A stretch of 63,501 nucleotides of DNA from Rhypophila decipiens (Eukaryota > Ascomycota > Sordariomycetes > Sordariales > Naviculisporaceae), in NCBI GenBank assembly GCA_033297075.1, contig MU858251.1:1-63501 (forward strand), read 5' to 3'. Below, piece by piece: positions 21,772 through 31,116 of this stretch; within the stretch, counting starts at the first letter, position 1, and the number at the start of each line of letters is the position of its first letter. The notes under the pieces are model-generated. The model saw nothing but the letters and a program-made list of their open reading frames with translations, was not told the DNA's origin and ran no database searches. A program made the position numbers and the translations under genes.

Positions 21772-22678
21772 TTTAGGAGAATTGCAAGAGCCATATCGGC
21801 TCGTCGGCAAAGAGTCTGCAATAGGGCCCTGCTACGGCGTGACAATGGGGCATGAACACAGAAATAGAAGTCTTTTAGCGATAACTAATACAAACATAAC
21901 ACTGTAACTAGATGCCTAACGATGAAGAAGAAATCTCACGGTAGAAGCAAATCAGGGCTAACAGGCAACTTCAAGGACCTCGCAGTGAATTGTAACCAAT
22001 CAGCGTTGACAATATACAAGGCTGTGTGGGGGTAATCACCCCACTCTTGTCCCCCGTTGAATATTATCCCCATGCAGGAACTGCTAAGAAAATATCACGA
22101 GACTTGAAATCAGAGCTTAAAACTTTAAAATTCGTGGCAAACCGGTGTATCTGCAAGCTTGTTTTTTTCTATTCAAAGCGGAGCGAGCAGTGGACCACAA
22201 AGCTGTAAAGTTTCGTCTCGGCATGATTCGGTGGCCTTTGCACGCTTGTGGTGTACTTTAAGCTTCAACGGTGCACGGCAGTCTGGCCGATGGAAACCGG
22301 CCGATGCACCTTCCTCAAACGTCGGACCGAGCCGTGGTCGGTGACACATTTGATTGTGGTTGGCGGCCACATGCTTGATCACTGAAAAGTTGGATCTGGC
22401 AGCCAACCTGACCTTGTAATCTGAACTTGAGACCATTGACGACATTTTTCCTCCCCACGCCACCTAAAAATCCAGCACGCCAGCCAGTGACCAAACACCC
22501 CACCGGTAAACCAACGTCGCATCGCATCTGCCCTTCTCCTTGTTCTGCGGTCTTTGCATTCGCTTTTTCTCATTCCACAACCAGAGCTCTCCTTCCCTCT
22601 CAGCTGCCGCGAGAGTCGGCGAGACCAGATCTGGTTAAATGGTCTAATTGAGCATCCCGACTTTGAGCAACCAGGCCA
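21772..22678. other. intergenic region and leader
   Basis: No gene seen. The part from about 22450 to 22678 is a pyrimidine-rich 5-prime leader of the next gene, which is interrupted by an untranslated-region intron. Confidence 0.45.
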
Positions 22679-22758
22679 GTAAGCTATCCCCAGCTCTTTC
22701 TTCTTCTTCTATTGCTTGCGCTGGTATGATCGAGGCTGACATAAGTTCCTCTCCTCAG
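22679..22758 (+). other. intron in the 5-prime untranslated region
   Basis: An 80-bp intron with GTAAGC donor, GCTGACA branch site and CTCAG acceptor ends 9 bases before the ATG at 22768. The only nearby upstream ATG is closed at once by TAA, so the upstream exon is non-coding. This decides the start of the following gene. Confidence 0.6.
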
Positions 22759-22767
22759 CACCTGAAA

Positions 22768-24132
22768 ATGGATAACCAGGAACCCATCACACCGCGTCCA
22801 CACGAAGTGGAGGACGATAACCATGAATCGCGTCTACCCTCGGTTATAGACCTTGATCCGATGCTGGTTCGCAACAGTATGATGCGTAGTCCCACAGACC
22901 TGCCTCTCTACTGCATGCCCGCCTACTTCCCACCCGGTGAACTGCCCATGCCTGTGGTTTCCGAGGAGGGAGCAGACCTCAACTACCATGCCAGAGTACG
23001 GGCCTTGCATTGGGAGATGTACAGAGAATATATCAAATACTTTGATTTCCCGTGTCCTTATGACGAGAATATCTTTCCGAACCTCCCAGGGGTTTTCGCC
23101 ACCGATCCCGCCCTCGCGTCTCAGAAGGACCGTATTCCCGCTCCTCCTGGTCTGGACAGACCAAACTTTACCTGGGTTCCGGGGAATGGCGCCCCCTCGG
23201 ACCGTCATGGTCCGAGTCATCCTGGCCATCCCTGGCCCCCAGCTACCCCCAATCCGAACGACCCACGGCGCATAGATTTCCCAGAAGGCCACTGGCTGAG
23301 AAATTCAGACACATTTCAGCGGCTTCCCATCCCCGACAGCACCTCTGAGAGAATCCGCGATGCATTCTATCCTCGTCTCGGCCATCACACCAACCTGCTC
23401 GGTCCAGAGGACGCCGCCCGTCTTTGGCCCGCTGTAGTCAAGGAGCGGCTGGAATATGAACGAGCGGAACAGGACCCCGAACTTGATGCCGAACTCCGCA
23501 GACGCGAGACAGAGTGGAGGGCTCGCCACGATGATCTCCAGTATCAATTCGACGCCATGCGTGATTCAATCTCGCCAACGCCGCCTGGACATTCAAATGA
23601 GAGCAGGGAGGCAATGCATAACTGGATCGCCCCTTTGGCGCCTACCAGAAACCAGATCACCGAAGCAATGCCTCATCCGAGCACCCAAATGTCGTTTACC
23701 AGAAAGGACATCACCGAAGCAGTGGTTCTTCCGACCGCCCCAATGGAGAGCAGCAGAGCAGTGCGGGAATCGACCATCCCAATGATGTCGTTTACCAGAA
23801 AGGACATCACCGATCCCGGCGATCCAATGCTTGCTCCAATCGCACCAATGGCGACTAGAGGTAGAAACAAGCGCAGCGAAGCGATGCGTGCTTCAGTAGC
23901 ACCAATGGCGCCTAGCAACACGAGCTTCGAGCCAATCCCAACTTCGCTCGACCAGTTGCCGCCTAGGGGTAGAAACAAGCGCGGCGAGGCAGTGCGTGCT
24001 TCAGTCGCGCCAATGACGCCTAGCAACGTGAGCAGCGAGCCAATCCCAACTTCGCTCGACCAGCTGGCGCCTAGAGGCAGAAACAAGCGCAAAGCCCCCG
24101 CATCCGGGAAAAGCACCAGAAGAGGTGGTTAA
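22768..24132 (+). CDS. Pro/Arg-rich disordered protein with C-terminal repeats
   Basis: The frame encodes 454 residues from ATG 22768 (AAAATGGAT). I chose this over an upstream ATG at 22726 because that one lies inside a well-formed leader intron. Residues 80-250 contain a moderately hydrophobic Tyr/Trp/Pro-rich segment (LHWEMYREYIKYFDFPCPYDENIFP, cited only by its ends LHWEM and NIFP). The C-terminal 150 residues are repeats: SFTRKDIT occurs twice, and a unit of about 40 residues containing APRGRNKR-like, RASVAPM and PIPTSLDQL blocks occurs nearly twice. The tail is strongly basic (GRNKRKAPASGKSTRRGG), suggesting nucleic-acid or nuclear association by inference. No known domain is recognised. 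Confidence 0.7.
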   Translation: MDNQEPITPRPHEVEDDNHESRLPSVIDLDPMLVRNSMMRSPTDLPLYCMPAYFPPGELPMPVVSEEGADLNYHARVRALHWEMYREYIKYFDFPCPYDENIFPNLPGVFATDPALASQKDRIPAPPGLDRPNFTWVPGNGAPSDRHGPSHPGHPWPPATPNPNDPRRIDFPEGHWLRNSDTFQRLPIPDSTSERIRDAFYPRLGHHTNLLGPEDAARLWPAVVKERLEYERAEQDPELDAELRRRETEWRARHDDLQYQFDAMRDSISPTPPGHSNESREAMHNWIAPLAPTRNQITEAMPHPSTQMSFTRKDITEAVVLPTAPMESSRAVRESTIPMMSFTRKDITDPGDPMLAPIAPMATRGRNKRSEAMRASVAPMAPSNTSFEPIPTSLDQLPPRGRNKRGEAVRASVAPMTPSNVSSEPIPTSLDQLAPRGRNKRKAPASGKSTRRGG

Positions 24133-24771
24133 GCCTTGACTTTGCCCTTTGGACAAGACCATCTGAAAATTCCTGGACGATCTCACCCGCAGAGGAGAAG
24201 TGATTAAAAGTAAGCATGGGGGATTTGAACGTGGCAACCTAGCATGAAAATTGGTGTTTGGTGAGACGGATTTGGTTGCCATATACTGGGGGTTCTCAGT
24301 ATTCAGATCGGGCCCACTATTTGGGGAACGCCATAGCTCTTGGTTTTATTTCTTTCACTGTACCTGTTTTACTAATCACCCTTGATCTCACATCATCTAT
24401 GGTGTGTTAACTAGAGCAATCAATGACGTCCCAGAGACTGGTCCTTTATTTTCTGTGACTGAAATTTCCCGTGACGTGTAATGGAGATTTGCTGTCAGGG
24501 GCGACTCCTGTTGCGAATGGCCTGGTGAACCCGAATTAATACCCGAATTAGTATACAACCCAGCTTCAGACTTCACAGGCTCTACGGTTTTGGCAGATTC
24601 AGATTCTGTATATCCAATAGGAATTTCTATTATCTACTCCAAACTGGTATATAAACGAGAAGTACTTCCAAGTGACCCAAAACATTGATGACAGTGAAAC
24701 CGATGTCGGGCTGATTATAGATGATGAATATGGATCATAACTGTAGTTGGAGCTCTGAGATGAGGACCCCC
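24133..24771. other. gene-free interval
   Basis: Contains the 3-prime region of the repeat protein and AT-richer sequence. Nothing recognisable as a gene or RNA. Confidence 0.4.
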
Positions 24772-25180
24772 TCGAGGATGCCCAACGACCACCCAGTCAC
24801 AGAACGAGGGCCTTCTCTCAACCCCAGCAAAGTCCTCTTCCAACATGAAGCTGGCTCAGTTGCCAGGCGTGGTTGAGTTCTCGTAAATGTCAGCTGAGAT
24901 TGATTGGCACGGAAGACAATCTGGTCAACGAACTCCTTCCTTAGGATGTCCAACGACCATCTTCTCAGCACTCACAATCTGGTCAACCAACTCCTTCTGG
25001 AGGTTGTCAATGACCTCCTCTCCGCACCCGGGCTCGGAAGCTTTGGTGTCGAGCTCCACGGCATCCGGGTCCTCCCCGTCGGAAATATCGCCCCACTCGG
25101 GAGTTTCGACAGCATTGATCAAAGCGAGGGCCTTCTTCTCAACCTCAGCAAAATCCGAGTCCTCCTGTGCCAGAATTGAC
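24772..25180. repeat. internally duplicated block
   Basis: Two kinds of duplication are visible by eye. First, CAATCTGGTCAACGAACTCC at about 24918 recurs as CAATCTGGTCAACCAACTCC at about 24977, starting adjacent units of about 60 bp. Second, a unit containing CGAGGGCCTTCTCTCAAC (about 24806) recurs as CGAGGGCCTTCTTCTCAAC (about 25126) and continues with AGCAAA and GTCCTC. The copies are diverged, so the duplications are not recent. They overlap the minus-strand frame at 24925-25356. Confidence 0.6.
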
Positions 25181-25356
25181 ACCAGCAACAGTGAAGGTGA
25201 AAACAGGAGCCAAGGCGTCAGACGAGACAGAGGGATAACCAGACATGTTGTACATTCTGTCCAGTCAGTGTTGCTAGGTGTAGACACATCAGCAGAGTTG
25301 TAGGGTTTAGTAACATGGGTGTTATCCTTGCGTGTGCTACTGCGAGTAGAAACCAT
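24925..25356 (-). CDS. hypothetical acidic protein
   Basis: A 143-residue frame from an ATG in CACAATGG, preceded by an AC-rich leader. The N-terminus is Ser/Thr-rich; the middle has a hydrophobic stretch (LTPWLLFSPSLLLVSIL); the C-terminal half is acidic (AQEDSDFAEVEKKALALI, WGDISDGEDPDAVELD). The hydrophobic stretch may be intronic, because a GTTATC...GCACAG segment (CTGAC branch) could be removed in phase. The 3-prime end overlaps a tandem-duplicated block, and a decayed second copy of the C-terminal part lies further on at 24735-24971. Unknown function; it may be a gene remnant. Confidence 0.35.
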   Translation of the reverse strand: MVSTRSSTRKDNTHVTKPYNSADVSTPSNTDWTECTTCLVIPLSRLTPWLLFSPSLLLVSILAQEDSDFAEVEKKALALINAVETPEWGDISDGEDPDAVELDTKASEPGCGEEVIDNLQKELVDQIVSAEKMVVGHPKEGVR

Positions 25357-25611
25357 TGTGTCTTGTTGAACTGGTTTGCAGTTTGGAAAGTGAATATGTT
25401 GTAAACCCGACGGCGGCAGAGACTTGTTGGCCCTGAAGGACAGGGTTCATCCCATCGATGGCGCGGCATTGGGATAGCAGAGAGCGCTCTTCAGGGCTCA
25501 TCTGGGTGGTGTCAGAGAGCGGACGGACAGTATTGGTGTTGACCCGGCAGTGTGGCGGGTTGGTTCTGTGCAGGGCGCGGATGTACATCGACACGAGGTG
25601 CATCGATAGGT
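25357..25611. other. upstream region of the hypothetical acidic protein
   Basis: Minus-strand sequence here reads as a leader (ACAACATATTCACTTTCCAAAC-like) and, further up, as a short coding-like segment (MSPEERSLLSQ). No clear complete gene. Confidence 0.3.
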
Positions 25612-25901
25612 GCATCGAAAGTTGCATTCCTTGTGCTATCGAGTACGGCTTCTGGCAACTCTGTATTGATGGGAATATCGGCGCGATCCTTTTTCCCAGC
25701 TTTCGGAGACCCTTGGGCTCCTTCTCCTTCTGCTTCACAATGTACATCGAAAGTTGCATTCATTATGCTATCGAGTACGGCTTCTGGCAACTCTGCTTCC
25801 AAAGTTCGACGCCCCCATCGTCCCCTACTTCGAACGTCGGGAGAACTTCGCAATCTTCTTTCCTAGCTTGCGGAGACCCTTGGGCTCCTTCTCCTTCGGC
25901 T
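25612..25901. repeat. two-copy tandem repeat of about 130-155 bp with coding-like minus strand
   Basis: The unit starting at about 25612 (ATCGAAAGTTGCATTC) is repeated at about 25746. Both copies share GCTATCGAGTACGGCTTCTG and GGAGACCCTTGGGCTCCTTC. On the minus strand each unit can encode a basic segment (KEKEPKGLRKLGK) in one frame and an acidic segment (ELPEAVLDS..NATFD) in another. A diverged third copy of the second half is at 29321-29400. This points to an old repeat-containing gene that has since been rearranged. Confidence 0.7.
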
Positions 25902-26394
25902 TGATAGTTATGACCATAGGAGGAAGTGGGTTGGGAGCGATGTTCTCCCAGGGGGCGAAGAGGGGACGATGGGGCTGCTTTCGCTTCGGCGTTGATGATT
26001 GCCTACTAAACCTGTGACAGGGTACGCGTTGATGATGCGTCTGACCCACAGTCCCCGGCGGTCCAGGCCACATGGATCACTGCGGTACTTACAAGTTAGC
26101 ACCGCTCACCATGTAGTGCGAGGTCACACTGTATAGGTCCTGCTGGTCTGTCGAGGGTTCCAGGTTGGTTCGGCGACGTGCTACCTACGTCGAGGCCGAG
26201 TTTTCTTGGTTCCGGCGACGCTGGGAAACTTGTCCTGTTGCGATGGGCACGGAGAAGGTTTGGGTCGCTGAGGTTGCGGACAAGCAGACTTCACGAATAT
26301 GTAGCTCCGGCTCCCGTCCCCACGTCTGCCGAAGCTCAGCCCCCGGCCGGTCCGACATGGGTTTGACGACGTGCTACATCACGCGAAGTCGAGT

Positions 26395-26488
26395 TCGACA
26401 GGACACGACGCTCGGGTCGACGACGCGCTTCCTAAGGCGATGTCGAGTTATTCTGTTGCCGGCGACGCTGAGCGTCGTGTCCTGTCGA
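26395..26488. repeat. perfect 19-bp inverted repeat
   Basis: TCGACAGGACACGACGCTC at 26395-26413 is followed by its exact reverse complement at 26470-26488, with a 56-base loop. In RNA or extruded DNA this would form a strong stem-loop. It lies in a block of diverged GC-rich repeats outside any convincing gene. Confidence 0.75.
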
Positions 26489-26517
26489 GATTGGTATGTC
26501 TGTGAGTTGGGCAGTTG

Positions 26518-26558
26518 TCCGCCGACTACTGGTCCTCGCTGTCGGAAAGGGAGATGGG
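26518..26558. repeat. dispersed 41-bp repeat, copy A
   Basis: Identical to 29738-29778 except for one base (GCCGACTACT versus GCCGGCTACT). On the minus strand both copies read PISLSDSEDQ followed by TAG, so they look like the 3-prime ends of two related genes. In copy A the frame upstream is soon closed by TGA (26577-26579), so this copy is probably dead. Confidence 0.65.
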
Positions 26559-27795
26559 TGATGCATCCAGTTCCGATCATTGCCACTGCATTGGCAAGGG
26601 GTTTCTGAAAGACCTTGAAAACACAGGGTGGCCGTTACTCGACAAAGTTCCCGTGCTGACGGTCGGAATCATATCCCCATGGCCACGGAAGGGAGAGCTT
26701 GGTTGGTCTCCAACCGCCCTTATGGTACTTTGAGTATCCTCATGGAAGCCAGAAGCTGTCACCGGCCGGCGTTGGTGTGTGGGCGGTGGCTTCATGACCA
26801 CTCTATATGTTATCAGCCCATATTCTGAGCATCTCAGGGTGGATGTAGTATAAGGGGAGGTACTAACCCGGTCTTGATAGCAAGGATTTGATTCTGGTCG
26901 GTCTGGGGGTCTGGGGGTCAAATCCGACATGGACTGCATGCGAGACGTTGGTCCGCGCGGTCGCTTTTTGATCCTTCGATGTCGGCTCTTTCTGTCCAAG
27001 AACTCGTGGGAGGTCGGATTCTTGGTAGATACTCGAGGGCGGAGGGCTTGGTATTGGCTTGGAGCTGGTGATACTCCATGGCCACCGTGGCTATCGAACC
27101 GGACGGGAGGTAGCAACGATGGTGTTTATGTTGCGGTAGTTGATATGATTGCGGCCTGTCTACTAGAATAGATGGTTAGTCAGATGACGCTGTTGGATAT
27201 TCGGTGCCGGCAACTAACCTCGCCGTCTACCAAGCTCAAGCTGCTGAGCAGTTGATGTCGATGCCATCGGAGGTGACCGCAAGACTCGTGGAAGCAGAAT
27301 TGAAATTGACCTTGGCTAACAACTGTCAAAAGATGACTCCAAGGCTATTCGAGGGAATTCGATAGTGGGAGATTCTGTCCAAAAGGATCTGAAGGAATAG
27401 CCAAGTTGCTAATAATCAAAAGGAAAGGTTGTAGCAGTTGAAGAAACCCGGGCACTCAGACCGGTCCGTTTCGAAAAGGCAGAACTGATTATCCCCTACT
27501 GAGCTACCGACTGCCGCTGACCACTCACAAGGCAGCACACCCACAGCTTCCCTCGAGCAAGAGATTTTGGGCTCCACTTTTACTGCCTGCCTGGCCTTAC
27601 CACTTATTTCCGCCTCGATTTTGATTTCACCAAAATTTCAAACTTCTTACACCAGGCACAGTCCTACACACAAACATCACCATAACAATATCCTAACATC
27701 CATCATCATCCTCCTCTACCAACCGACTTCTACCCAGAGAAGGCAACCAAGCTCTCCCTCTCCCAACCACTACCACCACCACCACCACCACCACA

Positions 27796-28605
27796 ATGTG
27801 CGTCCCGGACCAGAAAAGGGTCCACCCCGAATGCCACCACGAGTGGTACGACTGGGTGCTGTGCGCCCACCACGGCACTGATGACCTCGGTCATCCAACC
27901 CCCTGCCTCGCCGCCGCCGACGCCACCGCTGCCCCTGCCCCTGCCGCTGCCCCGACCTTTTGCCCGGTCTGCTTTGTCGGCTTCGCCCGGAGCGGATGGA
28001 CTTGTTCCATCTGCTCCAACACCAACTACACCGGCGCCCTGTGGCAGCAGGTGGAGTGTGCCCACTGCGGCGACTTTGCCTCTCTGCGGGCCGGCCACGT
28101 CACCTGTCGTCTGTGCGTTGCGGTGGTGCCTGGCCAGCCCACCAATATTCCCGAGCCTGAGATCTTGTGGGGTGGTGCCGATGCCGATCTCGCCTGGGAG
28201 GGTGATGACGAGATGGAGGACGACAACGACCTGGACTTTGACCTCGATGTGGACGAGGAGCTGGAGCCGATCGACGACATCGACGCGCTGTACGACGGAA
28301 TGGCCGGGGTCTTCACCCAAACCCTCGCGCTTCGCCCAGCTCTTCGTCCTGAAGAGACGACCGATGAGGAGGAGAGGGGAGATTTTATGGTGATTTGGCG
28401 CCGTCGACCTGGTGATGAGAGTGGTAAGTTATCCATTTTCCTTTTCTTTTTCTTTTCTCTTTCACGTGCATCTATGCCTCCTCTTTATTACCATATCAAC
28501 ACCCTGGACTATCGAGTATCTACTTCTTCTCCACAATTACTTGAGGTTGAGTCTTTACTAACCATTGGGTTTCATATAGATGATACGATGAGCGATTCGG
28601 AGTGA
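27796..28605 (+). CDS. Cys-rich putative zinc-binding protein with acidic tail
   Basis: Exons 27796-28423 and 28580-28605 encode 217 residues. The 156-bp intron (GTAAGT...CATATAG, phase 1) is a multiple of three and stop-free, so reading through it gives a longer, hydrophobic-insert version; the spliced form is preferred because the donor is perfect. The ATG lies in CACAATGTG after an ACC-repeat leader. The first 120 residues carry many Cys/His in pairs (HPECHHEW, LCAHH, FCPVC, CSIC, CAHCG, CRLC), compatible with zinc-ribbon or RING-like knuckles. Residues about 135-170 are strongly acidic (DDEMEDDNDLDFDLDVDEEL), and the C-terminus ends DDTMSDSE. It may bind nucleic acid or protein partners, by inference. 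No named family recognised; similar Cys-rich proteins of unknown function are frequent in ascomycetes. Confidence 0.75.
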   Translation: MCVPDQKRVHPECHHEWYDWVLCAHHGTDDLGHPTPCLAAADATAAPAPAAAPTFCPVCFVGFARSGWTCSICSNTNYTGALWQQVECAHCGDFASLRAGHVTCRLCVAVVPGQPTNIPEPEILWGGADADLAWEGDDEMEDDNDLDFDLDVDEELEPIDDIDALYDGMAGVFTQTLALRPALRPEETTDEEERGDFMVIWRRRPGDESGKLSIFLFFFFSLSRASMPPLYYHINTLDYRVSTSSPQLLEVESLLTIGFHIDDTMSDSE

Positions 28606-29320
28606 ACCCGTCGTCCGGCGTGAATGCGCGGAAGGCGCTGGAGGTTTCTGCAGTTTGGAGTTTGGATTTTTGGCAGTATACGTGGTGGGCGGGGAGTGGA
28701 GATGGTTTCACGATCATCGTTGTATTTTACTGTACATATATATGATATATCAGGTTCTGAGATCGCATCTTGTGTTTTTTGTCCAAACGCTGATCTACTA
28801 TTTGATCGCCTGTGCCATGTTTATCCGAGTCATGTAAACAATAGATTTCACACCTTGCCTATTACTAGATATTCCAAGGCTTCGTAGGCTTCGATACGTT
28901 TGATGGCCATGATGTTAACTCGCCTCTTGCCAATGGTCTCGTTCTCAAGAATCGCAGCCCACGTTATAAAGTAATAAAGAAAAGCACACAGACGTAGCAA
29001 GACGATTGCAGACTTTGTCATATTGAGAGATATTTAACATGTTTTCGGAACCATATGTTCAAGGAAGAGGCAATATTGGATTTGGGGCTTAAGAAAACGA
29101 TTATAAGGGAGGAGGAGGAAACTCGTCTCTCCAGTCTCCACGTATTCGGGTATATATGGTAAGGCGTCGCCTGTTGGAGTATGCCTGGGGATGGAGGTCG
29201 ACCTGCAGCCGTTTGTGAGCAATGAATGCCGGTGGGATATCAGCGTACGTAGTCATATTCTCGAATATACGACATTTTCTCCATGCCAATGTTACAAGGG
29301 GAAGAGCGCGCCGCGTTCTT
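28606..29320. other. gene-free interval
   Basis: Holds the 3-prime region of the Cys-rich gene and AT-rich sequence. Minus-strand frames at 29034-29289 are short and overlapping and are not convincing. Confidence 0.4.
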
Positions 29321-29400
29321 CGATGTGCATCGACAGGTGTATCGAAATTTGCATCCTTATGCCATCGACCATGGCTTGCGGCAACTCTGCCTCGGAGGCA
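29321..29400. repeat. diverged third copy of the 25.6-kb repeat unit
   Basis: GTGCATCGACAGGTGTATCG, then GAAATTTGCATCCTTATGCC and GGCAACTCTGCCTC, align with the tandem units at 25612-25901 (GTGCATCGATAGGTGCATCG, GAAAGTTGCATTC, GGCAACTCTG). On the minus strand it encodes EAELPQAMVDGI, comparable with EAELPEAVLDSI there. Confidence 0.55.
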
Positions 29401-29737
29401 ATACCCAGTAGGGTCGGGTTGGTCTTGGGTCAGTGTGCAGTCGTTGTTGACTGATTGGAAATGGGCCGACCATTCCTAATCTCGGCCACCTTCACCGCAA
29501 AGTCGACAAAACTCAACTCGGCAGCCTGGACGAGCACATCTGAAGTTTGTTGGTTAGGAGACTAACAAATGAACAGAGGATAGAGAGAGGACACATAGGT
29601 CATGTGGTTGCATCCGCCCTCGAAAATCCATTGTGTGAGAATCCGTTCATCTTCTGGGACTGCAATTATTGCAGCGTGAAGAGGTTGTAAAGAGATTGGT
29701 ATATTGGTGAACTGAATGCCCCGAGTTGGGGCACTCA

Positions 29738-29778
29738 TCCGCCGGCTACTGGTCCTCGCTGTCGGAAAGGGAGATGGG
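29738..29778. repeat. dispersed 41-bp repeat, copy B
   Basis: Near-identical to 26518-26558. It forms the end of the minus-strand candidate gene described at 29746-30056. Confidence 0.65.
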
Positions 29779-30056
29779 CTCGGGCTGGGGTTCCCCGTAG
29801 CAAGGCCTCTGGAACATAACCTCAAAGAAGAGGTTAATAACCCGAAGAAGATGTGGTTCCAGCGATAGAACGCCATTTGTCAAGGCTTCCTACTCTTACA
29901 ACTCACGACATTTCCCCTCCGAAGTTCGAACACTCCATCTCGCCATTCTAAGATCAAACCACAACCCCCCTCCCACGCAAGCATGGACCTCTCAGAGTCC
30001 GAAAAGTCCACATCCTCAAAGGGATCAACAGGGTGGGGAACTAATTGTTCGTTCTA
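29746..30056 (-). pseudogene. acidic small protein, apparently interrupted by a TAG
   Basis: Minus-strand exons 29907-29984 (continuing upstream in frame to 30053) and 29746-29820 join in phase across an 86-bp intron with a GTGAGT donor, an ATTAAC branch site and a pyrimidine-rich TTTGAG acceptor. From ATG 29984 this gives 50 residues ending PISLSDSEDQ. The frame upstream is also coding-like and acidic (DPFEDVDFSDSERS) but is closed at 30054-30056 by TAG. Beyond that stop the same frame again reads as normal protein (QRLTTETGPATANAQ, TTPPPGE), just after a good intron acceptor (TACTAACA...ACAACAG). A CAG-to-TAG change, the RIP direction, would explain the break. It could also be a short functional gene starting at 29984. 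Confidence 0.4.
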
Positions 30057-30271
30057 CTCCCCCGGTGGTGGCGTCGTGGATTGTGCATTTGCCGTGGCAG
30101 GTCCGGTCTCGGTCGTTAGCCTCTGCTGTTGTAAAAACGAGGTTGTTAGTACGAGTATTATGTTTAGAGCTTCTTATGGAGAGTATGGTATTCAGCCAAG
30201 ATAAAACGAGTCATATTCTTGAAGAGAAGATAGTTTTGCTGTTTTTATTGCCGTCCATAACGACATTGAAA

Positions 30272-31116
30272 ACTTATGACTTCCTTCCACTTGCCTTATT
30301 CTTGGCGGTCAATCTGGGAGTGGCATTTCTCCCTCCCCCGAGCTCGTTGTCGTCATTGTCTGATACTTCCCGTGGCCTAGCCCCCGGTCTGTTCTGATCG
30401 AGAGCGGATTTCGGACTATAATGGAAGTGTCGAGACACTCAACAATAGCAATTAATGAGCCAACGAATTGGAAGACGTGTCCAACAAGTTCCTATTTTGT
30501 GTTTCGGGCTATGTTGGAAGTGTCGAGGGTTCTGCCATCTAAGCATGACTTGATCTTTCCGCTGAGGAGGGCCACATAGTTGCTATAGCCCGGCCAGGTA
30601 AATTCCGTATATCTGAGGTTGTTTGTATCCACGTTGTATCGACGCAACTGATGAATGGTGCCATGGTGGTGATGAACTTTATGAACAATTGTTTGCTTCA
30701 CCTCATCGATACACACGATACATATGAGCCACGCCTCAATATGGAAATTAATTGCCATTTTTGACAGCTGTCGATGTCGTTGTTATTCCGAAAGTGCGAC
30801 AGCGTCCACACAGCCCTGGGCGGGAAATGCGGCAAGCCGAGACAGCTGGCACACATCTGGCGGAACTGCCAGGTCTCCACAACCAGCCTGATGACTTGGC
30901 ATTCCTGATTCGGTGACAACATCGTGTCCCTGCTCGAAGTCCACTCGAGGAGGGTCCTGAAAAAAGGGGAGGAAGCGGTAAATATTGATTTTGAACATCA
31001 GCAAGTGCAATTGTTTCCCATCCACGGTGCCTAATGACGGTGTTCCGCTGGTCCGTCTCATCGACTGCATTGACGTCTACGGTCTGCCCGAGACTTGAAA
31101 TCATAGAACCTTGCAC
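30272..31116 (-). other. coding-like fragments, gene structure unresolved
   Basis: Several minus-strand segments look coding but are separated by stops. They are 30783-31070 (contains MFKINIYRFLPFFQDPP and GHDVVTESGMPSHQ), 30492-30758 (FHIEAWLICIVCIDEVKQ, LRYTEFTWPGYSNYVALL), and about 30272-30420 (RPREVSDNDDNELGGG, ending NKASGRKS and TAA). The first two share one frame with the piece at 29907-30053. A motif of about 28 bp (CGACACTTCCAACATAGCCC / CGACACTTCCATTATAGTCC) is repeated at about 30509-30536 and 30407-30434. I read this as a decayed gene or two, not as confirmed genes. Confidence 0.3.

Larger units (their letters stand above)
25902..27795. other. degenerate region with repeats, no convincing gene
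   Basis: The open frames here on both strands are short and lack conserved features. Visible structures are GC-rich diverged repeats at 26165-26490 (GGCGACGTGCTACC / TGACGACGTGCTACAT / CGACGACGCGCTTCC) and an inverted repeat (separate entry). There is also a block shared with 29738-29778 and a tRNA-like box A on the minus strand near 27500 (see findings). The last 100 bp are the leader of the next gene with an ACC microsatellite (27770-27795). Confidence 0.4.

Noticed and set aside
24200..24250. T-arm-like GATTTGAACGTGG as a tRNA end
   Set aside because: No acceptor stem, D-arm or anticodon arm can be drawn around it.
26165..26608. 147-residue plus-strand frame and its minus-strand counterpart
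   Set aside because: Both are Arg/Ser-rich by-products of diverged GC-rich repeats and contain no domain.
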